Of a stretch of DNA of 64,000 nucleotides, positions 31,816 to 41,250 are shown piece after piece. A model generated the notes under the pieces. That model did no database searches and had not been told where the DNA came from. It worked only from the letters and a program-made list of their open reading frames with translations. The stretch is from Caldifarciminota bacterium (GTDB lineage Bacteria > Hydrothermota > Tepidihabitantia > SM23-42), in assembly GCA_027026255.1 (NCBI GenBank), contig JALVOT010000018.1, forward strand, positions 124,001 to 188,000, read 5' to 3'. Positions within the stretch are counted from its first letter, which is position 1, and the number at the start of each line of letters is the position of its first letter. The translations under genes and the position numbers were made by a program.

Positions 31816-34587
31816 ATGAATCTCACCCTCCTGCTTGGAATATTTATATTTTCCCAATACTTCGGGCAGAATAAGATTCAATACAGGGACTTCAACTTCA
31901 ATATTCTCCATACCGAACATTTTGACATCTATTTTTATCAGGGTGGTGAGGCAATCGCACAATTCGCCGAAGATGTGCTTGAAGACGGCTATGATATATT
32001 GAGTAAAGACCTGGGTGTTGATGTCGATTTCACAATTCCGGTAATCCTTTATAAATCTCCCAATGATTTCTCCCAGACCAATGTTACATTACAATTGATA
32101 GAAGAATCAGTCGGCGGCTTTACCGAAATTCTGAAAAATCGGATGGTGATTCCCTTTAACGGTGATTACAAAGAACTGCGCCATGTCCTGGTGCACGAAC
32201 TCACCCATGTCTTTCAATTTGTAATATTTTTCCCATCAAGATTGGAAGCATTATTCAGCGGCGACATCTTCTATTCCATCCCTCTCTGGGTGATGGAAGG
32301 CAATGCAGAATTTGAATCCTTAGAATGGGATATTGAAACCGATATTATAATCCGTGATTTAATAATGAACAATAAGATGATACCGATAGATAAACTTGAA
32401 AATTATGGTGGCTATATAATCTACAAAGAAGGTCAGGCATTTTATTATTATATCGCACAGCGCTACGGACGGAAGAAGGTCGGTGAATTCCTCCATCTGT
32501 TGAAAATGAAGAAGAATCTCCGGACCGCATTCACCACCCTCTTTGGTTTAACCCCTGAAGATTTTAACAAACGGTGGATAAAATTCTACCAGCGAAGATA
32601 CTGGCCCAAAATTGAACTTCAGGAAAACTTTGAGAAGTTTGCCCGGGTGGTCTTTAACCATAAAAAAACCCATTCCAGTTATAACACCTCAGCTACAATC
32701 TCACCACGCGGTGATAAGATTGCATTTATCAGTGACCAGGGTGGAACCGCAGAAATAATTGTTATCTCCAGCATTGACGGCCAGGTTATAAAACACCTCG
32801 TCCGCTCAGAATATTCTGCAGGATATGAAGGACTCCATCTTTATCAGGGTGGATTATCCTGGTCCCGGGATGGTCGGTTCATTACATTCGCCGCCAAATC
32901 ACGCGGCAGGGATATCCTTTATATAATCAAGGCACGCAATGGTCGGGTATATAAAAAATTCGCCTATGACCTGGATGGTATTTATGCACCAAAGTTTTCT
33001 CCGGATGGCAAAAAAATAACATTTTGTGGACTGAAAGATTCTCAGACAGATATTTACATCTGTGATATAAAATCGGGCATCATAGAAAAGGTTACCGATG
33101 ACATTTATACTGATAAATTTCCGAATTTTGGCGTAAATGAATCCCTTGTATTCGTCTCAGACCGACCCGATTCCAATGAGGAGTATCATTATGGAAGTTA
33201 TGCACTATTCCTCTATTATAATGGTGATATAAAAAGATTGACGCCGCGCACCGCTTATTTGACCTCACCGTTCTTTGGCCCGGACTCGGGTATCTACTTT
33301 GTTGCTGATTATGATTCCGCATATAATCTTTACTACTTTTCTGAAACAGAAAATGCAATCACCAAAAAAACAAATATATTCTCCGGCATCTATTATCCTT
33401 CAGCATCATACAGCGGCAATAAAATCGCCTTTACCCATTATAATGAATACGGCTATGATATCTGTGTGGTAAAAGACCCTTTGTCAAAAATGGAAGATTG
33501 CAAAACGCCCGAGGAGAAAGTCAATCCGGCAACCTATAAATGGTCAAATCTTGATTCGAGCCGGATAAAAAAATATCGGACACGATTCACCTTTGACTAT
33601 TTTATCGCCAGCGCCTCATACTATTATACCCTGGGATTTTCCGGAGTCGGACAGATCGCCCTCAGTGATATCCTGGGTAATCATCTCATTCAATTCAGTT
33701 CCAACTTTTACGGCAGCCTGACCAGTTCTGATATATTTTTAAATTATTGGTATCTGAAAAAGAGAACTGATTATGGTCTGGCACTATATCAATACCTCAA
33801 CTACTTCTCTGAATATCCTGACCTTATAATCTGGCGTCACCTGGGAATTGGCGGTATAATGCAGTATCCATTTGACCGCTTCTTCCGCGCCGAACTTGGA
33901 TTGTATGCCTATAAGGTATATGAAACAAGATGGTATGACTTCTTTCCATATTACTATTCAAATATCTACAAAAAGAGCAGCTATAATTTTATATATCCTG
34001 ATGTCGCCCTTGTCTTTGATAACGCAAAATGGGGTGCTACTGCACCACACCGTGGTTTACGGATGAGGCTTGAGGCATATGCTACGGTTTTCAGTAGTTA
34101 TAAAATCAGAAATGCCTTATTCGATTTTCGTAAATATTTCCCGCTTTCACCCCGGGCGAGTTTTGCAACCAGATTAACCCTGCTCGGCAGTTTCGGCCCG
34201 GATATTGATTACTGGTCTATCGGCGGACCCAATTCCCTGCGCGGCTATGGATACTATGCATTCAGCGGCCCGAAACTGGGATTTTTAAATCTCGAATATC
34301 GATTTCCATTTATCGACCGTTTAAAACTTGCCTTCCCCCTGCCCATTGAAATACAGAATATCCGGGGTGTACTATTTACAGACTTCGGCGGTGTCTACAC
34401 CGACTCCTTCACCGTATATGATACTGCTGGAGGATTTCATCTCAAGGATTTAAAGATGGGTATCGGCGCCGGGCTGAGGTTTACCCTTATGTATATAATC
34501 TTTCGTCTCGATTTCGGCAGGGCCTGTAACCTCCAGAAATTTACAGATGACTGGAAGTTCTACTTCACCCTGGGTCCTGACTGGTAG
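31816..34587 (+). CDS. Metalloprotease-like, TolB-type propeller and outer-membrane barrel fusion
   Basis: This 923-residue protein has three parts. After a signal peptide, residues ~20-270 form a peptidase MA-like domain with LVHELTHVF (His127, Glu128, His131) and a likely third ligand in EGNAEFE (Glu165). Residues ~285-560 hold PD40/TolB-type propeller blades (SPRGDKIAFISDQGG, SPDGKKITFCG). Residues ~600-923 look like a BamA/surface-antigen barrel (SLRGYGYYAFSGPKLGFLNLEYRFPF; RLDFGRA near the end). A protease and propeller displayed from an outer-membrane barrel is inferred. Its 3' end overlaps the convergent radical SAM gene by 23 nt. Confidence 0.85.
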   Translation: MNLTLLLGIFIFSQYFGQNKIQYRDFNFNILHTEHFDIYFYQGGEAIAQFAEDVLEDGYDILSKDLGVDVDFTIPVILYKSPNDFSQTNVTLQLIEESVGGFTEILKNRMVIPFNGDYKELRHVLVHELTHVFQFVIFFPSRLEALFSGDIFYSIPLWVMEGNAEFESLEWDIETDIIIRDLIMNNKMIPIDKLENYGGYIIYKEGQAFYYYIAQRYGRKKVGEFLHLLKMKKNLRTAFTTLFGLTPEDFNKRWIKFYQRRYWPKIELQENFEKFARVVFNHKKTHSSYNTSATISPRGDKIAFISDQGGTAEIIVISSIDGQVIKHLVRSEYSAGYEGLHLYQGGLSWSRDGRFITFAAKSRGRDILYIIKARNGRVYKKFAYDLDGIYAPKFSPDGKKITFCGLKDSQTDIYICDIKSGIIEKVTDDIYTDKFPNFGVNESLVFVSDRPDSNEEYHYGSYALFLYYNGDIKRLTPRTAYLTSPFFGPDSGIYFVADYDSAYNLYYFSETENAITKKTNIFSGIYYPSASYSGNKIAFTHYNEYGYDICVVKDPLSKMEDCKTPEEKVNPATYKWSNLDSSRIKKYRTRFTFDYFIASASYYYTLGFSGVGQIALSDILGNHLIQFSSNFYGSLTSSDIFLNYWYLKKRTDYGLALYQYLNYFSEYPDLIIWRHLGIGGIMQYPFDRFFRAELGLYAYKVYETRWYDFFPYYYSNIYKKSSYNFIYPDVALVFDNAKWGATAPHRGLRMRLEAYATVFSSYKIRNALFDFRKYFPLSPRASFATRLTLLGSFGPDIDYWSIGGPNSLRGYGYYAFSGPKLGFLNLEYRFPFIDRLKLAFPLPIEIQNIRGVLFTDFGGVYTDSFTVYDTAGGFHLKDLKMGIGAGLRFTLMYIIFRLDFGRACNLQKFTDDWKFYFTLGPDW

Positions 34588-35872
34588 GGCTCTGCGTCAA
34601 AAGACCCTTTATTCTTTGATATAACTCATTCTTATATTCCGGATAGAACCAGGCATAAAAAAGGTTATTATGAAACAGCGGGTCGGTGTGCTCATCAAAA
34701 CCTGTTTTTTTGTACTCTTCAGTAAATGGTATTGGAGAAAATTCACAGAGATGGGGATGGATACCAAGTTGATGACACAAATTTATCGAAGCGATAGCCT
34801 CCTGGTAATCCTGTCCAGGTATACCATACAATATATAGGTATGAATGGCATCAGCAGGAAAACCGACCGTCTTTAATAGTTTAACCGCTTTCAGAAACTC
34901 CCGGGTGCTCACCTTTCCTCCGGTCCTCTTTTGAACTTCCGGATTTGTTGTCTCTAAACTCAAATAGATTGTCTTAAAATTTGCCTTTAACATCAATTCC
35001 GCCAGCTCTTTATTTATATAGCGGCAATGCAGCCCATTTGAGGTATGAAATTTCAAGTTATAATTACCGGCAATTATCTTTTTCAGTAATAAAGTAAAAT
35101 TTTTATTATATAAAAGGGCATCGTCAAAAAATGCAATATTACTACATCGTTGATTAAAGAATATGAGCTGTTCAAAAATTTGTTGTTCAGGAAAGGATTT
35201 AAATTCTGGAAAAAGAAAATTTGTTGCGCAGTAGGTGCAGTGAAAAGGACAACCCCGTGAGGTAAGGATGACACCGTAATCCAGTTTATTATATAAAGAA
35301 AAATCAGGTAATAACCAGGCAGTGGATTTTGTTGAAACTGGATAATCCAGGTTGGAAAGCAATTCTAACAACCCCTGTTCAGCAGGTCCGGTAAAGACAA
35401 TATCTGCCCCGGAGTATTTCTCGGCGTGTGTTTTGCATAATGTCGCATAGATTCCACCTAAGATAACTTTACGACGGGGGAACTTCTCTTTAATCAACCT
35501 TATCACCTCAAAGACACCCGGATACCAATAGGTCATACTTGATGTCACGAATATTATATCCGGTTCATCAAGCCGGTTGATAACCTCAACAAAAATCTTT
35601 TTTGGTATACCGTATCTTTTGTAGTATCGCGCTATATTCTTATACAACTTCGGCTTGTCAACAACCTCATAATAATATTTGCCCCGACCGTAGTCATCAG
35701 TCCGGGTGTTGGTTTGAAAATACGGACTTCTGCGGTCCAGACAATCAATCAGTTCAACCTTAAAACCCGCCTCTTTCAGAAGCCGGGCGACAATCAAAAG
35801 ACCAAGCGGTTTATTCCAGAAGTCAAATGCCTTAAAATCATAGATCCAGGGATTGATTAGTAATGCCCGCAC
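34565..35872 (-). CDS. B12-binding-type radical SAM protein
   Basis: This ~435-residue protein has an N-terminal cobalamin-binding-like Rossmann domain (ARLLKEAGFKVELIDCLD) and a radical SAM core with CPFHCTYC (CxxxCxxC, cluster ligands). Related proteins modify lipids, sugars or antibiotics by methylation or rearrangement; the substrate is unknown. I start it at GTG 35872, which lies 5 nt after a TAAAAT -10 box. The longer frame from TTG 35905 would place its start inside the -35 element. The 3' end overlaps the convergent gene by 23 nt. Confidence 0.85.
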   Translation of the reverse strand: MRALLINPWIYDFKAFDFWNKPLGLLIVARLLKEAGFKVELIDCLDRRSPYFQTNTRTDDYGRGKYYYEVVDKPKLYKNIARYYKRYGIPKKIFVEVINRLDEPDIIFVTSSMTYWYPGVFEVIRLIKEKFPRRKVILGGIYATLCKTHAEKYSGADIVFTGPAEQGLLELLSNLDYPVSTKSTAWLLPDFSLYNKLDYGVILTSRGCPFHCTYCATNFLFPEFKSFPEQQIFEQLIFFNQRCSNIAFFDDALLYNKNFTLLLKKIIAGNYNLKFHTSNGLHCRYINKELAELMLKANFKTIYLSLETTNPEVQKRTGGKVSTREFLKAVKLLKTVGFPADAIHTYILYGIPGQDYQEAIASINLCHQLGIHPHLCEFSPIPFTEEYKKTGFDEHTDPLFHNNLFYAWFYPEYKNELYQRIKGLLTQSPTSQDPG

Positions 35873-35877
35873 ACCAT

Positions 35878-35905
35878 ATTTTATATAAATAGTATGAAAT
35901 ATCAA
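35878..35905 (-). promoter_or_regulatory. Leaderless promoter of the radical SAM gene
   Basis: Minus strand: TTGATA (35900-35905), 16-bp spacer, TAAAAT (35878-35883), 5 nt to the GTG at 35872. This moves the start 11 codons inward. Confidence 0.65.
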
Positions 35906-35920
35906 GTAGTATAAAAAGAT

Positions 35921-37528
35921 TTATTTTTGCAAATTTGATGAAGCATTCTTTCTCTTCAGTTTCTTTTGTATTTCATTTAAAAATTCCTGGGGAACCTCTG
36001 AACCGAGTTTTTTGCATTTTATTAAATCCTGCAATGCGCGCTCAAATTCTTTCTTCATAAAATAGGCGATCGCCCGGTTGTAATAGGCATCGGCAAAACC
36101 GGGATCGATTTTGAGCACCCGGGTAAAATCGGCTATCGCCTTATCAAACTCTCCGACCGATGCATAGAGACTTCCCCGGTTATTATATACTGCAGTAAAG
36201 TTTGTGTCTAAGGATAGGGCACGGTTAAAGTCACTCAATGCATTATTATATTGATGAATCTGGGCATAATAGATCCCCCTGTTATTATACAACCTTGCCA
36301 TTGATGGATATTTTTTTATAGCATCACTCCACAATGTAATTCCGTCTTTCCATACCCGGCATCTTTTATTGGAAAGGAACGATAACAGACAAATCACCGC
36401 AATGATTAAAATTGTTAATATAATTTTAAAAGGTCTGATGGCCTTTGCCTTCAAATAATACCAGGCTTCAGCGATGATGTAAAATAGTCCAATAAGCGGC
36501 AGATATGTATAGCGGTCAGCAATGGGTTGTCCTACCGGAATGATCTGTATTACCGGCAGAATAGTTATGGCAAAAAACAGGCTTCCGAATATCAATTTTT
36601 TATTATCCCTTTTTAAAAAAAGACCAAAAATAATCAACAAAACTATTATTACCGGTATAAAGCTAAAAAACGGTGATTCCCATCGGGGCAATTCAGACGG
36701 TGCAGGATAGAAACAGGAAAGCCGCACCGGCATAATGGTCTTATATAAATAGAACACCACAATGCGCAGGGGCGATATGATATTATGAAAAATGGCAGAC
36801 AATATATTATGTCTTACTGCACCCACTGTCTGCTGTCCAAAAAAGGCAATGATTGCAAAAATTACTGATAAAACAAATAGTGGAATCTTATTGACAACAA
36901 AATTTTTATCAAATCTTTGATAGAGAAAATAATCGATTATCAATAACACAAAGGGCAGGGTAATTGCGGTGGGTTTTGAAAGTAGTGATAAAACAAAAAA
37001 TATCACAGTCAAATAATAGAATTTCTTTGACCTTATTTTCTGATAATATAAATAAAGAATAATTCCCGCCAAAAAGAAGAGTGTAAACAGTAATTCCTTT
37101 CGTGCACTGACCCAGGCAACCGATTCTATATGGAGGGGGTGAACAGCAAAAAGGATTGTGGTTAAAAAACTAATACCCAAATCGTCGGTTAAGAGCATAA
37201 AAAGATAAAAGACAAGCAGGCAGTTAATCAGATGCAAGACGAGATTGGTCATATGATAGGCAAATGGAGAAAGATGGGCAGATCGGTAATTTAATGCGAA
37301 TGAGAGTATACTTAGGGGCATATAACTGCCATAGCAATATGTAGTGAAAATCTTTAAAATACTTTTTACTGCCAATGACCTTATCTGTGTATTTCCAACA
37401 ACATACTCATTATCATCCCAGTTTGTAAAACCATTATGCAGGCAGGGATACAGAGTGAGTATGGTGATTATCAAAATCAGGAATATACTGATTATAATAA
37501 ATTGACGCTGTTTAAAACTTTTTTGCAT
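35921..37528 (-). CDS. TMTC-like integral membrane protein with C-terminal TPRs
   Basis: This 535-residue protein has about ten transmembrane helices in its first ~400 residues. A short acidic loop after the first helix (NGFTNWDDNEYVVGN) and SVAWVSARKELLFTLFF resemble the GT-C glycosyltransferase-like TMTC/DUF1736 family. Residues ~405-510 contain three TPR units (ARLYNNRGIYYAQIHQYNNAL and two more). Relatives mannosylate proteins in eukaryotes; bacterial ones are uncharacterised. It is transcribed alone from a leaderless promoter. Confidence 0.82.
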   Translation of the reverse strand: MQKSFKQRQFIIISIFLILIITILTLYPCLHNGFTNWDDNEYVVGNTQIRSLAVKSILKIFTTYCYGSYMPLSILSFALNYRSAHLSPFAYHMTNLVLHLINCLLVFYLFMLLTDDLGISFLTTILFAVHPLHIESVAWVSARKELLFTLFFLAGIILYLYYQKIRSKKFYYLTVIFFVLSLLSKPTAITLPFVLLIIDYFLYQRFDKNFVVNKIPLFVLSVIFAIIAFFGQQTVGAVRHNILSAIFHNIISPLRIVVFYLYKTIMPVRLSCFYPAPSELPRWESPFFSFIPVIIVLLIIFGLFLKRDNKKLIFGSLFFAITILPVIQIIPVGQPIADRYTYLPLIGLFYIIAEAWYYLKAKAIRPFKIILTILIIAVICLLSFLSNKRCRVWKDGITLWSDAIKKYPSMARLYNNRGIYYAQIHQYNNALSDFNRALSLDTNFTAVYNNRGSLYASVGEFDKAIADFTRVLKIDPGFADAYYNRAIAYFMKKEFERALQDLIKCKKLGSEVPQEFLNEIQKKLKRKNASSNLQK

Positions 37529-37535
37529 TATTAAA

Positions 37536-37563
37536 ATTATACATAATCATATTATCAAGTCAA
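37536..37563 (-). promoter_or_regulatory. Leaderless promoter of the TMTC-like gene
   Basis: Minus strand: TTGACT (37558-37563), 16-bp spacer, TATAAT (37536-37541), 7 nt to the ATG at 37528. Confidence 0.8.
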
Positions 37564-37571
37564 CCGAGGAA

Positions 37572-37621
37572 TGCAAACGTTAACAGACATCGTTACCAGT
37601 TTAGATATAAAAGGGATTTAA
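37572..37621. repeat. 50-bp direct repeat, left copy
   Basis: Matches 41251-41300 in the same orientation with two differences. In one plus-strand frame the left copy belongs to an uninterrupted ~47-codon stretch (NRHRYQFRYKRDLRKIPEII, then GLPGYIKELVKL) that ends with TAG near 37712; the right copy is closed by a stop after QFR. It may be the tail of a lost mobile-element gene. Confidence 0.75.
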
Positions 37622-37640
37622 GAAAAATACCTGAAATAAT

Positions 37641-37696
37641 AGGCCTTCCTGGGTATATTAAAGAGTTAGTAAAACTTTCTAAAACCAGGGAAGGCC
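37641..37696. repeat. 12-bp inverted repeat
   Basis: AGGCCTTCCTGG (37641-37652) and CCAGGGAAGGCCT (37684-37696) form inverted arms with one bulged G and a 31-nt loop, next to the left direct repeat. Confidence 0.6.
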
Positions 37697-37712
37697 TGTG
37701 GATTTATGATTA

Positions 37713-37969
37713 GTGAAGATAATTTATTATAATCCTTTTTTAGTAAAACGCAATAGTTCGAATATAAACGGAGTCAGCCTGTGAAGCGCTGACCCCATAT
37801 TGCCCACATCACTAAAAATCGACTCCCAGGTTGAATTTATGTACCTGCCCTTTTTTCCACTTACGAAGTGGAAAATTTCCCGTCTTTAACTTACATGCGA
37901 AGATTTGACCCAGGTCGGCATATTTCAAATAAGTTTATAATGCCAAAATCTTATTGGGAGAAACCTATA
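37713..37969. other. Gene-free stretch with small hairpins
   Basis: No supported gene. Two hairpins are visible: GTCAGC/GCTGAC (37773-37793) and a perfect 10-bp arm hairpin TTTTCCACTT/AAGTGGAAAA (37853-37875). Confidence 0.5.
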
Positions 37970-38735
37970 TCATCTTAACATAATGGCTTTTTCTGTAATA
38001 ATATCTTCACCAGTATCAATTCTTACGAAATAAATACCAGCTGGATATTTTTCTGCTTTAATAGTGATTTCATTCACACCTATCTTCAGTTTATTGTCAA
38101 AAATCTCATCTACTAACCTGCCTGCCACATCAAACATTTTGATTATCACTCGACGCTCATCAGGTGAATTGAGTCTTACTTTTAAATCTGCTTTCGTAGG
38201 ATTTGGAAAAACTCCTTGAAATAGAAACGGATTATTGGATTTTATTTCATTACTCTGGGGCCCACCAGCAAAACCACCGGTTAATTCTATACCCTTATCA
38301 CCACCAAATTCATATAAAGATATTTCTCCACAAACCACATACTTACCGACAAAAATCCGCCAGATGTCAAGATTAATTTCACCATCCTGATAAAGCCGGC
38401 TCGGCAGCTCTATCGAGACCCGTGTAACTTTTCCGGGATACACTAATGCTAAATCAAGTGGCAACCAGTCCACAGAAAGGAGTTGTAGAAGAAAACATCT
38501 ATTTTTACCATTTAGAGTCTTGCGCAGTTTTATGTTATGAGTAACCACTCCCTTATAGTATCCCAGTCAGCCGCTGACTTACTACAATAATGAAGCGCAT
38601 GAGTAACAGTTGTATCTGGATATCTGTAATCCCAAACAAGATGTATACGGTCACCGAAAAATTCAAGGTCTGGATAGTAACATCCATCAAACTCGATTAT
38701 TTCTTTATCCCTCCATATGTCACTTTCCCGATTCT
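37970..38735 (-). pseudogene. Frameshifted remnant of a secreted protein with type IX sorting domain
   Basis: The last ~80 residues are a typical type-IX-secretion C-terminal sorting domain (GVFPNPTKADLKVRL, MFDVAGRLVDE, YPAGIYFVRIDTG). Upstream, a second frame encodes sialidase/BNR-like sequence (GDRIHLVWDYRYPD, HALHYCSKSAADWDTIRE) and runs into a stop near 38530. The frame that continues (GVVTHNIKLRKT) starts at the same place. So one indel broke the gene, and the 5' part beyond ~38735 is missing. The 3' open frame alone (192 codons to 38548) has no signal peptide. Confidence 0.7.
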
Positions 38736-39895
38736 GTTAAATCCACTTGGACCAGAAGGAACACTGGGACCACGCAGAAATACTAAAGGCATACAATAAA
38801 AAGGTGTTGAAACACCACCAATCGTATAACTAAAATGTCCGTTGTTATCAGTAAGACAGGGGCCATAATACTGCGCCCTCTCACCCTTATAATAACCCCT
38901 AAAGTATACTTTTACATATCTCAAAGGCATATCAACAGTAGTGGTATCCAGACCTATGTCTTTATCAACAAGATGCTTCTTATATTTGATAGTCCCGGTT
39001 AGTGTAACATCAGTTTTTTGCCTCGGAGTAGAATTAGAGCCAGCACTATTAACAGTATCACTACTCCGCCCAGGACGAAAAAAGTTTATCCTGCCTTTCT
39101 CTTTTGCCTCTTCAACCACTTTATCCACGGCATCCCATTTTTCAAGACCCTGCTCTCTCATCAACTTTCTTGCCTTTACCAATATTGGCACTGATTCCTC
39201 TTTTTTACCTATGCCATAGCGCACTATCATTTGAACCTCTACATCATGAAGCATCTCAAGCGCTTCCTCATCGGTTAAGGTTGAATCAAGCTGTTTAAGT
39301 GAATCAATCTGTAATCTAACCTTCTTTGCCGCGGCTTCCGGCAGAATATACTTCGTGTGCATACCAGCAACAACATCGTAGGTATATTCAGGCGGCAAGG
39401 GCGGTCTTGGACGGCGAGACCAATATTCTTTATATGAAACAAAAGTATTGGTTAAAGTATCAAAATAGAGAGTGAATTCAGCAGATGCTAAATTAGCAAT
39501 ATATTCAATCTTTCCCGAAGGCATTTTAAAACCATTTTTCAAATCTCGAACATTGGCAATTGCCCATATTCCAGCTACTGGACGATAAAACTTGGCTTTT
39601 ACTACCACTCGCTTTGTTTCGCCTTTTTTAATTAAACCAGCATAACCAGAGTTTCCTATAAGTTTTGTGTTCTCACTCAACGGTATAAAGGATATTTGGA
39701 ACTCGGGTGCATCAACACTTGATGTAACTTCAAAAGTCAGGGTAACAATCTCGCCTTCTTTAGGCTCTTCAGGATGCCAAGAAAGTTTTCCACTTGAACC
39801 CGGCGCATCTGAACTGGAATGGCGTCTATGTGTCCTCGTTGGGCATTTATTAGCACAGTTATTATTGATAGAATAAATAAGATTTTTCTACACAT
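38697..39895 (-). pseudogene. Frameshifted paralogue of the 39888-40802 secreted protein
   Basis: The open frame at 38697-39680 encodes a protein closely similar to the next gene but lacks a signal peptide. The missing N-terminus is present in another frame: ATG at 39895 begins MCRKILFILSIITVLINAQR. The frame must then shift near 39845 to reach APGSSGKLSWHPEEPKEGEI. One indel therefore separates signal peptide and body. After the shared domain it carries a unique C-terminal part with a carboxypeptidase-regulatory-like strand pattern (YVKVYFRGYYKG, TDNNGHFSYTIGG). A sequencing error is possible. Confidence 0.75.
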
Positions 39896-40802
39896 TTCTT
39901 CCTCCTAAATTATCCTTGAAATCCACAATATTTACTGGTTCTGCTCTCTCAAAGCACGGACAAACATTGCAATTATGACAAGTACAATTACTACCAATAA
40001 AATCAGGACGAAAAAAGTTGAGTTTGCCTCTCTCTTTCGCCTCTTCAACCACTTTATCCACGGCGTCCCATTTAGAAAGATTTTGTTCTCTCATTAGTTT
40101 TCTGGCTTTGATTAATATCGGTATCGCCTCTTCTTTTCTATGAATGCCATATCTAACTACCATTGGCTCACCAATATCATGTAACATCTGCAATGCCTCT
40201 TCATCAGTGAGTGTAGAATCTAACTGCTTGAGTGAATCCATTTGTGCCCTCAGTTTCTTTGCCTCTCTCTCAGGGAGAACAACTCCTGTATGCATACCAG
40301 CAACAACATCGTAGGTATATTCAGGCGGCAAGGGCGGTCTTGGACGGCGAGACCAATATTCTTTATCTGTAACAAAGGTATTGGTTAAGGTATCAAACAG
40401 TAGAGAAAAATTCATATGAGCAAGATCACCCCAACTCCTTTTGTATTGTTCCGGACTAAAAATTGCCCTTGCCATTATGAACACGCCTCCAAATGGCCGG
40501 AAGAATTTCACTTGTGTTTTGAAAAACTTAGTTTCACCTTTTTTAATGGAAGTCCTGAGAGTCTCTTTACCAATAATCTTTGCATTTCCTATAGGATGAA
40601 AACCTATATGCAGATTATTAGTAGAAACATCAACACCAGATGTAACTTCGAGAGTGATGTCTACTATTTCGCCTTCTTTAGGCTCTTTGGGATGCCAAGA
40701 AAGTTTACTTGAACCAGGTAAAGGTATTGTTGCATCATCATACCGCTGGGCACTTAACAACCCAGTTATTACCATTAATACAAACAAAACTTTGCTGACC
40801 AT
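39888..40802 (-). CDS. Secreted protein of unknown family (tandem paralogue)
   Basis: This 304-residue protein has a signal peptide (MVSKVLFVLMVITGLLSAQ) and an immunoglobulin-like N-terminal region (PKEGEIVDITLEVTSG). A conserved helical region follows (RRPRPPLPPEYTYDVVAGM, LKQLDSTLTDEEALQMLHD, KWDAVDKVVEEAKERGKLNF). The end is Cys-rich (NCTCHNCNVCPCFE). AGGAGG lies 5 nt before the ATG. I do not recognise the family. A 76-bp stretch (40291-40366) is identical to 39358-39433 of its neighbour although flanking DNA differs. Confidence 0.75.
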   Translation of the reverse strand: MVSKVLFVLMVITGLLSAQRYDDATIPLPGSSKLSWHPKEPKEGEIVDITLEVTSGVDVSTNNLHIGFHPIGNAKIIGKETLRTSIKKGETKFFKTQVKFFRPFGGVFIMARAIFSPEQYKRSWGDLAHMNFSLLFDTLTNTFVTDKEYWSRRPRPPLPPEYTYDVVAGMHTGVVLPEREAKKLRAQMDSLKQLDSTLTDEEALQMLHDIGEPMVVRYGIHRKEEAIPILIKARKLMREQNLSKWDAVDKVVEEAKERGKLNFFRPDFIGSNCTCHNCNVCPCFERAEPVNIVDFKDNLGGRNV

Positions 40803-40909
40803 TGTTCCTCCTATGTTATTATAAAGTATGCATAGGTTATACAGATTTTTTTATCCTGAAGACAATGATAGAAATCAGTACTGTGGTAAGAATTAATGTA
40901 AATGTTATC

Positions 40910-40975
40910 AGGACGAAAAAAGTTTATCCTGCCTTTCTCTTTTGCCTCTTCAACCACTTTATCCACTGCGTTCCC
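40910..40975 (-). pseudogene. Fragment of a third paralogue
   Basis: A stretch encoding AVDKVVEEAKEKGRINFFRP is almost identical in DNA to part of the 38697-39895 copy and is embedded in unrelated sequence on both sides. It is a leftover of a third tandem copy. The surrounding 63-codon frame has no family resemblance outside it. Confidence 0.75.
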
Positions 40976-41001
40976 ATGTCGCATCAAGACACATTCTCCC
41001 A

Positions 41002-41044
41002 CTACAATCCCAAAAACTAAAAGGATTGTAGAATTTATTTTTTA
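41002..41044 (+). terminator. Hairpin with T-rich tail
   Basis: CTACAATCC (41002-41010) and GGATTGTAG (41023-41031) form a perfect 9-bp hairpin followed by a T-rich run on the plus strand. No plus-strand gene lies upstream in this area, so its use is unclear. Confidence 0.5.
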
Positions 41045-41059
41045 ATAGCACCCCAGATA

Positions 41060-41189
41060 GTTCTGATTTGCACCTGCCTGCACCAGGCGGGTCAGAACCC
41101 ATTATTAAGTTTTTTTAAAACCAGGTTCCTGAAAAGCATCCAGGACTTAAAGCCTTGATGCACCAAAACAGGAACAGACCATTTTTTTT
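41060..41189 (+). ncRNA. Two compound hairpins each followed by a T run
   Basis: The first hairpin pairs GTTCTGA (41060-41066) with TCAGAAC (41092-41098) and contains an inner GCCTG/CAGGC stem; T7 follows at 41110. The second pairs GTTCCTG (41125-41131) with CAGGAAC (41169-41175), contains an inner GCATC/GATGC stem with A-rich internal loops, and is followed by T8 at 41182. They could be an RNA element or a terminator pair. No promoter of the local consensus was found just upstream. Confidence 0.35.
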
Positions 41190-41250
41190 CAAAGAACCAT
41201 AAATCAGCATAATATTATGTCCATAATCTCTTGATGTGTCAAGTATTTTT

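Noticed and set aside
40811-41002. 63-codon minus-strand frame as a gene
   Set aside because: Only the ~66-bp internal piece matches the paralogue family; the rest is unrelated, so it is listed as a fragment.
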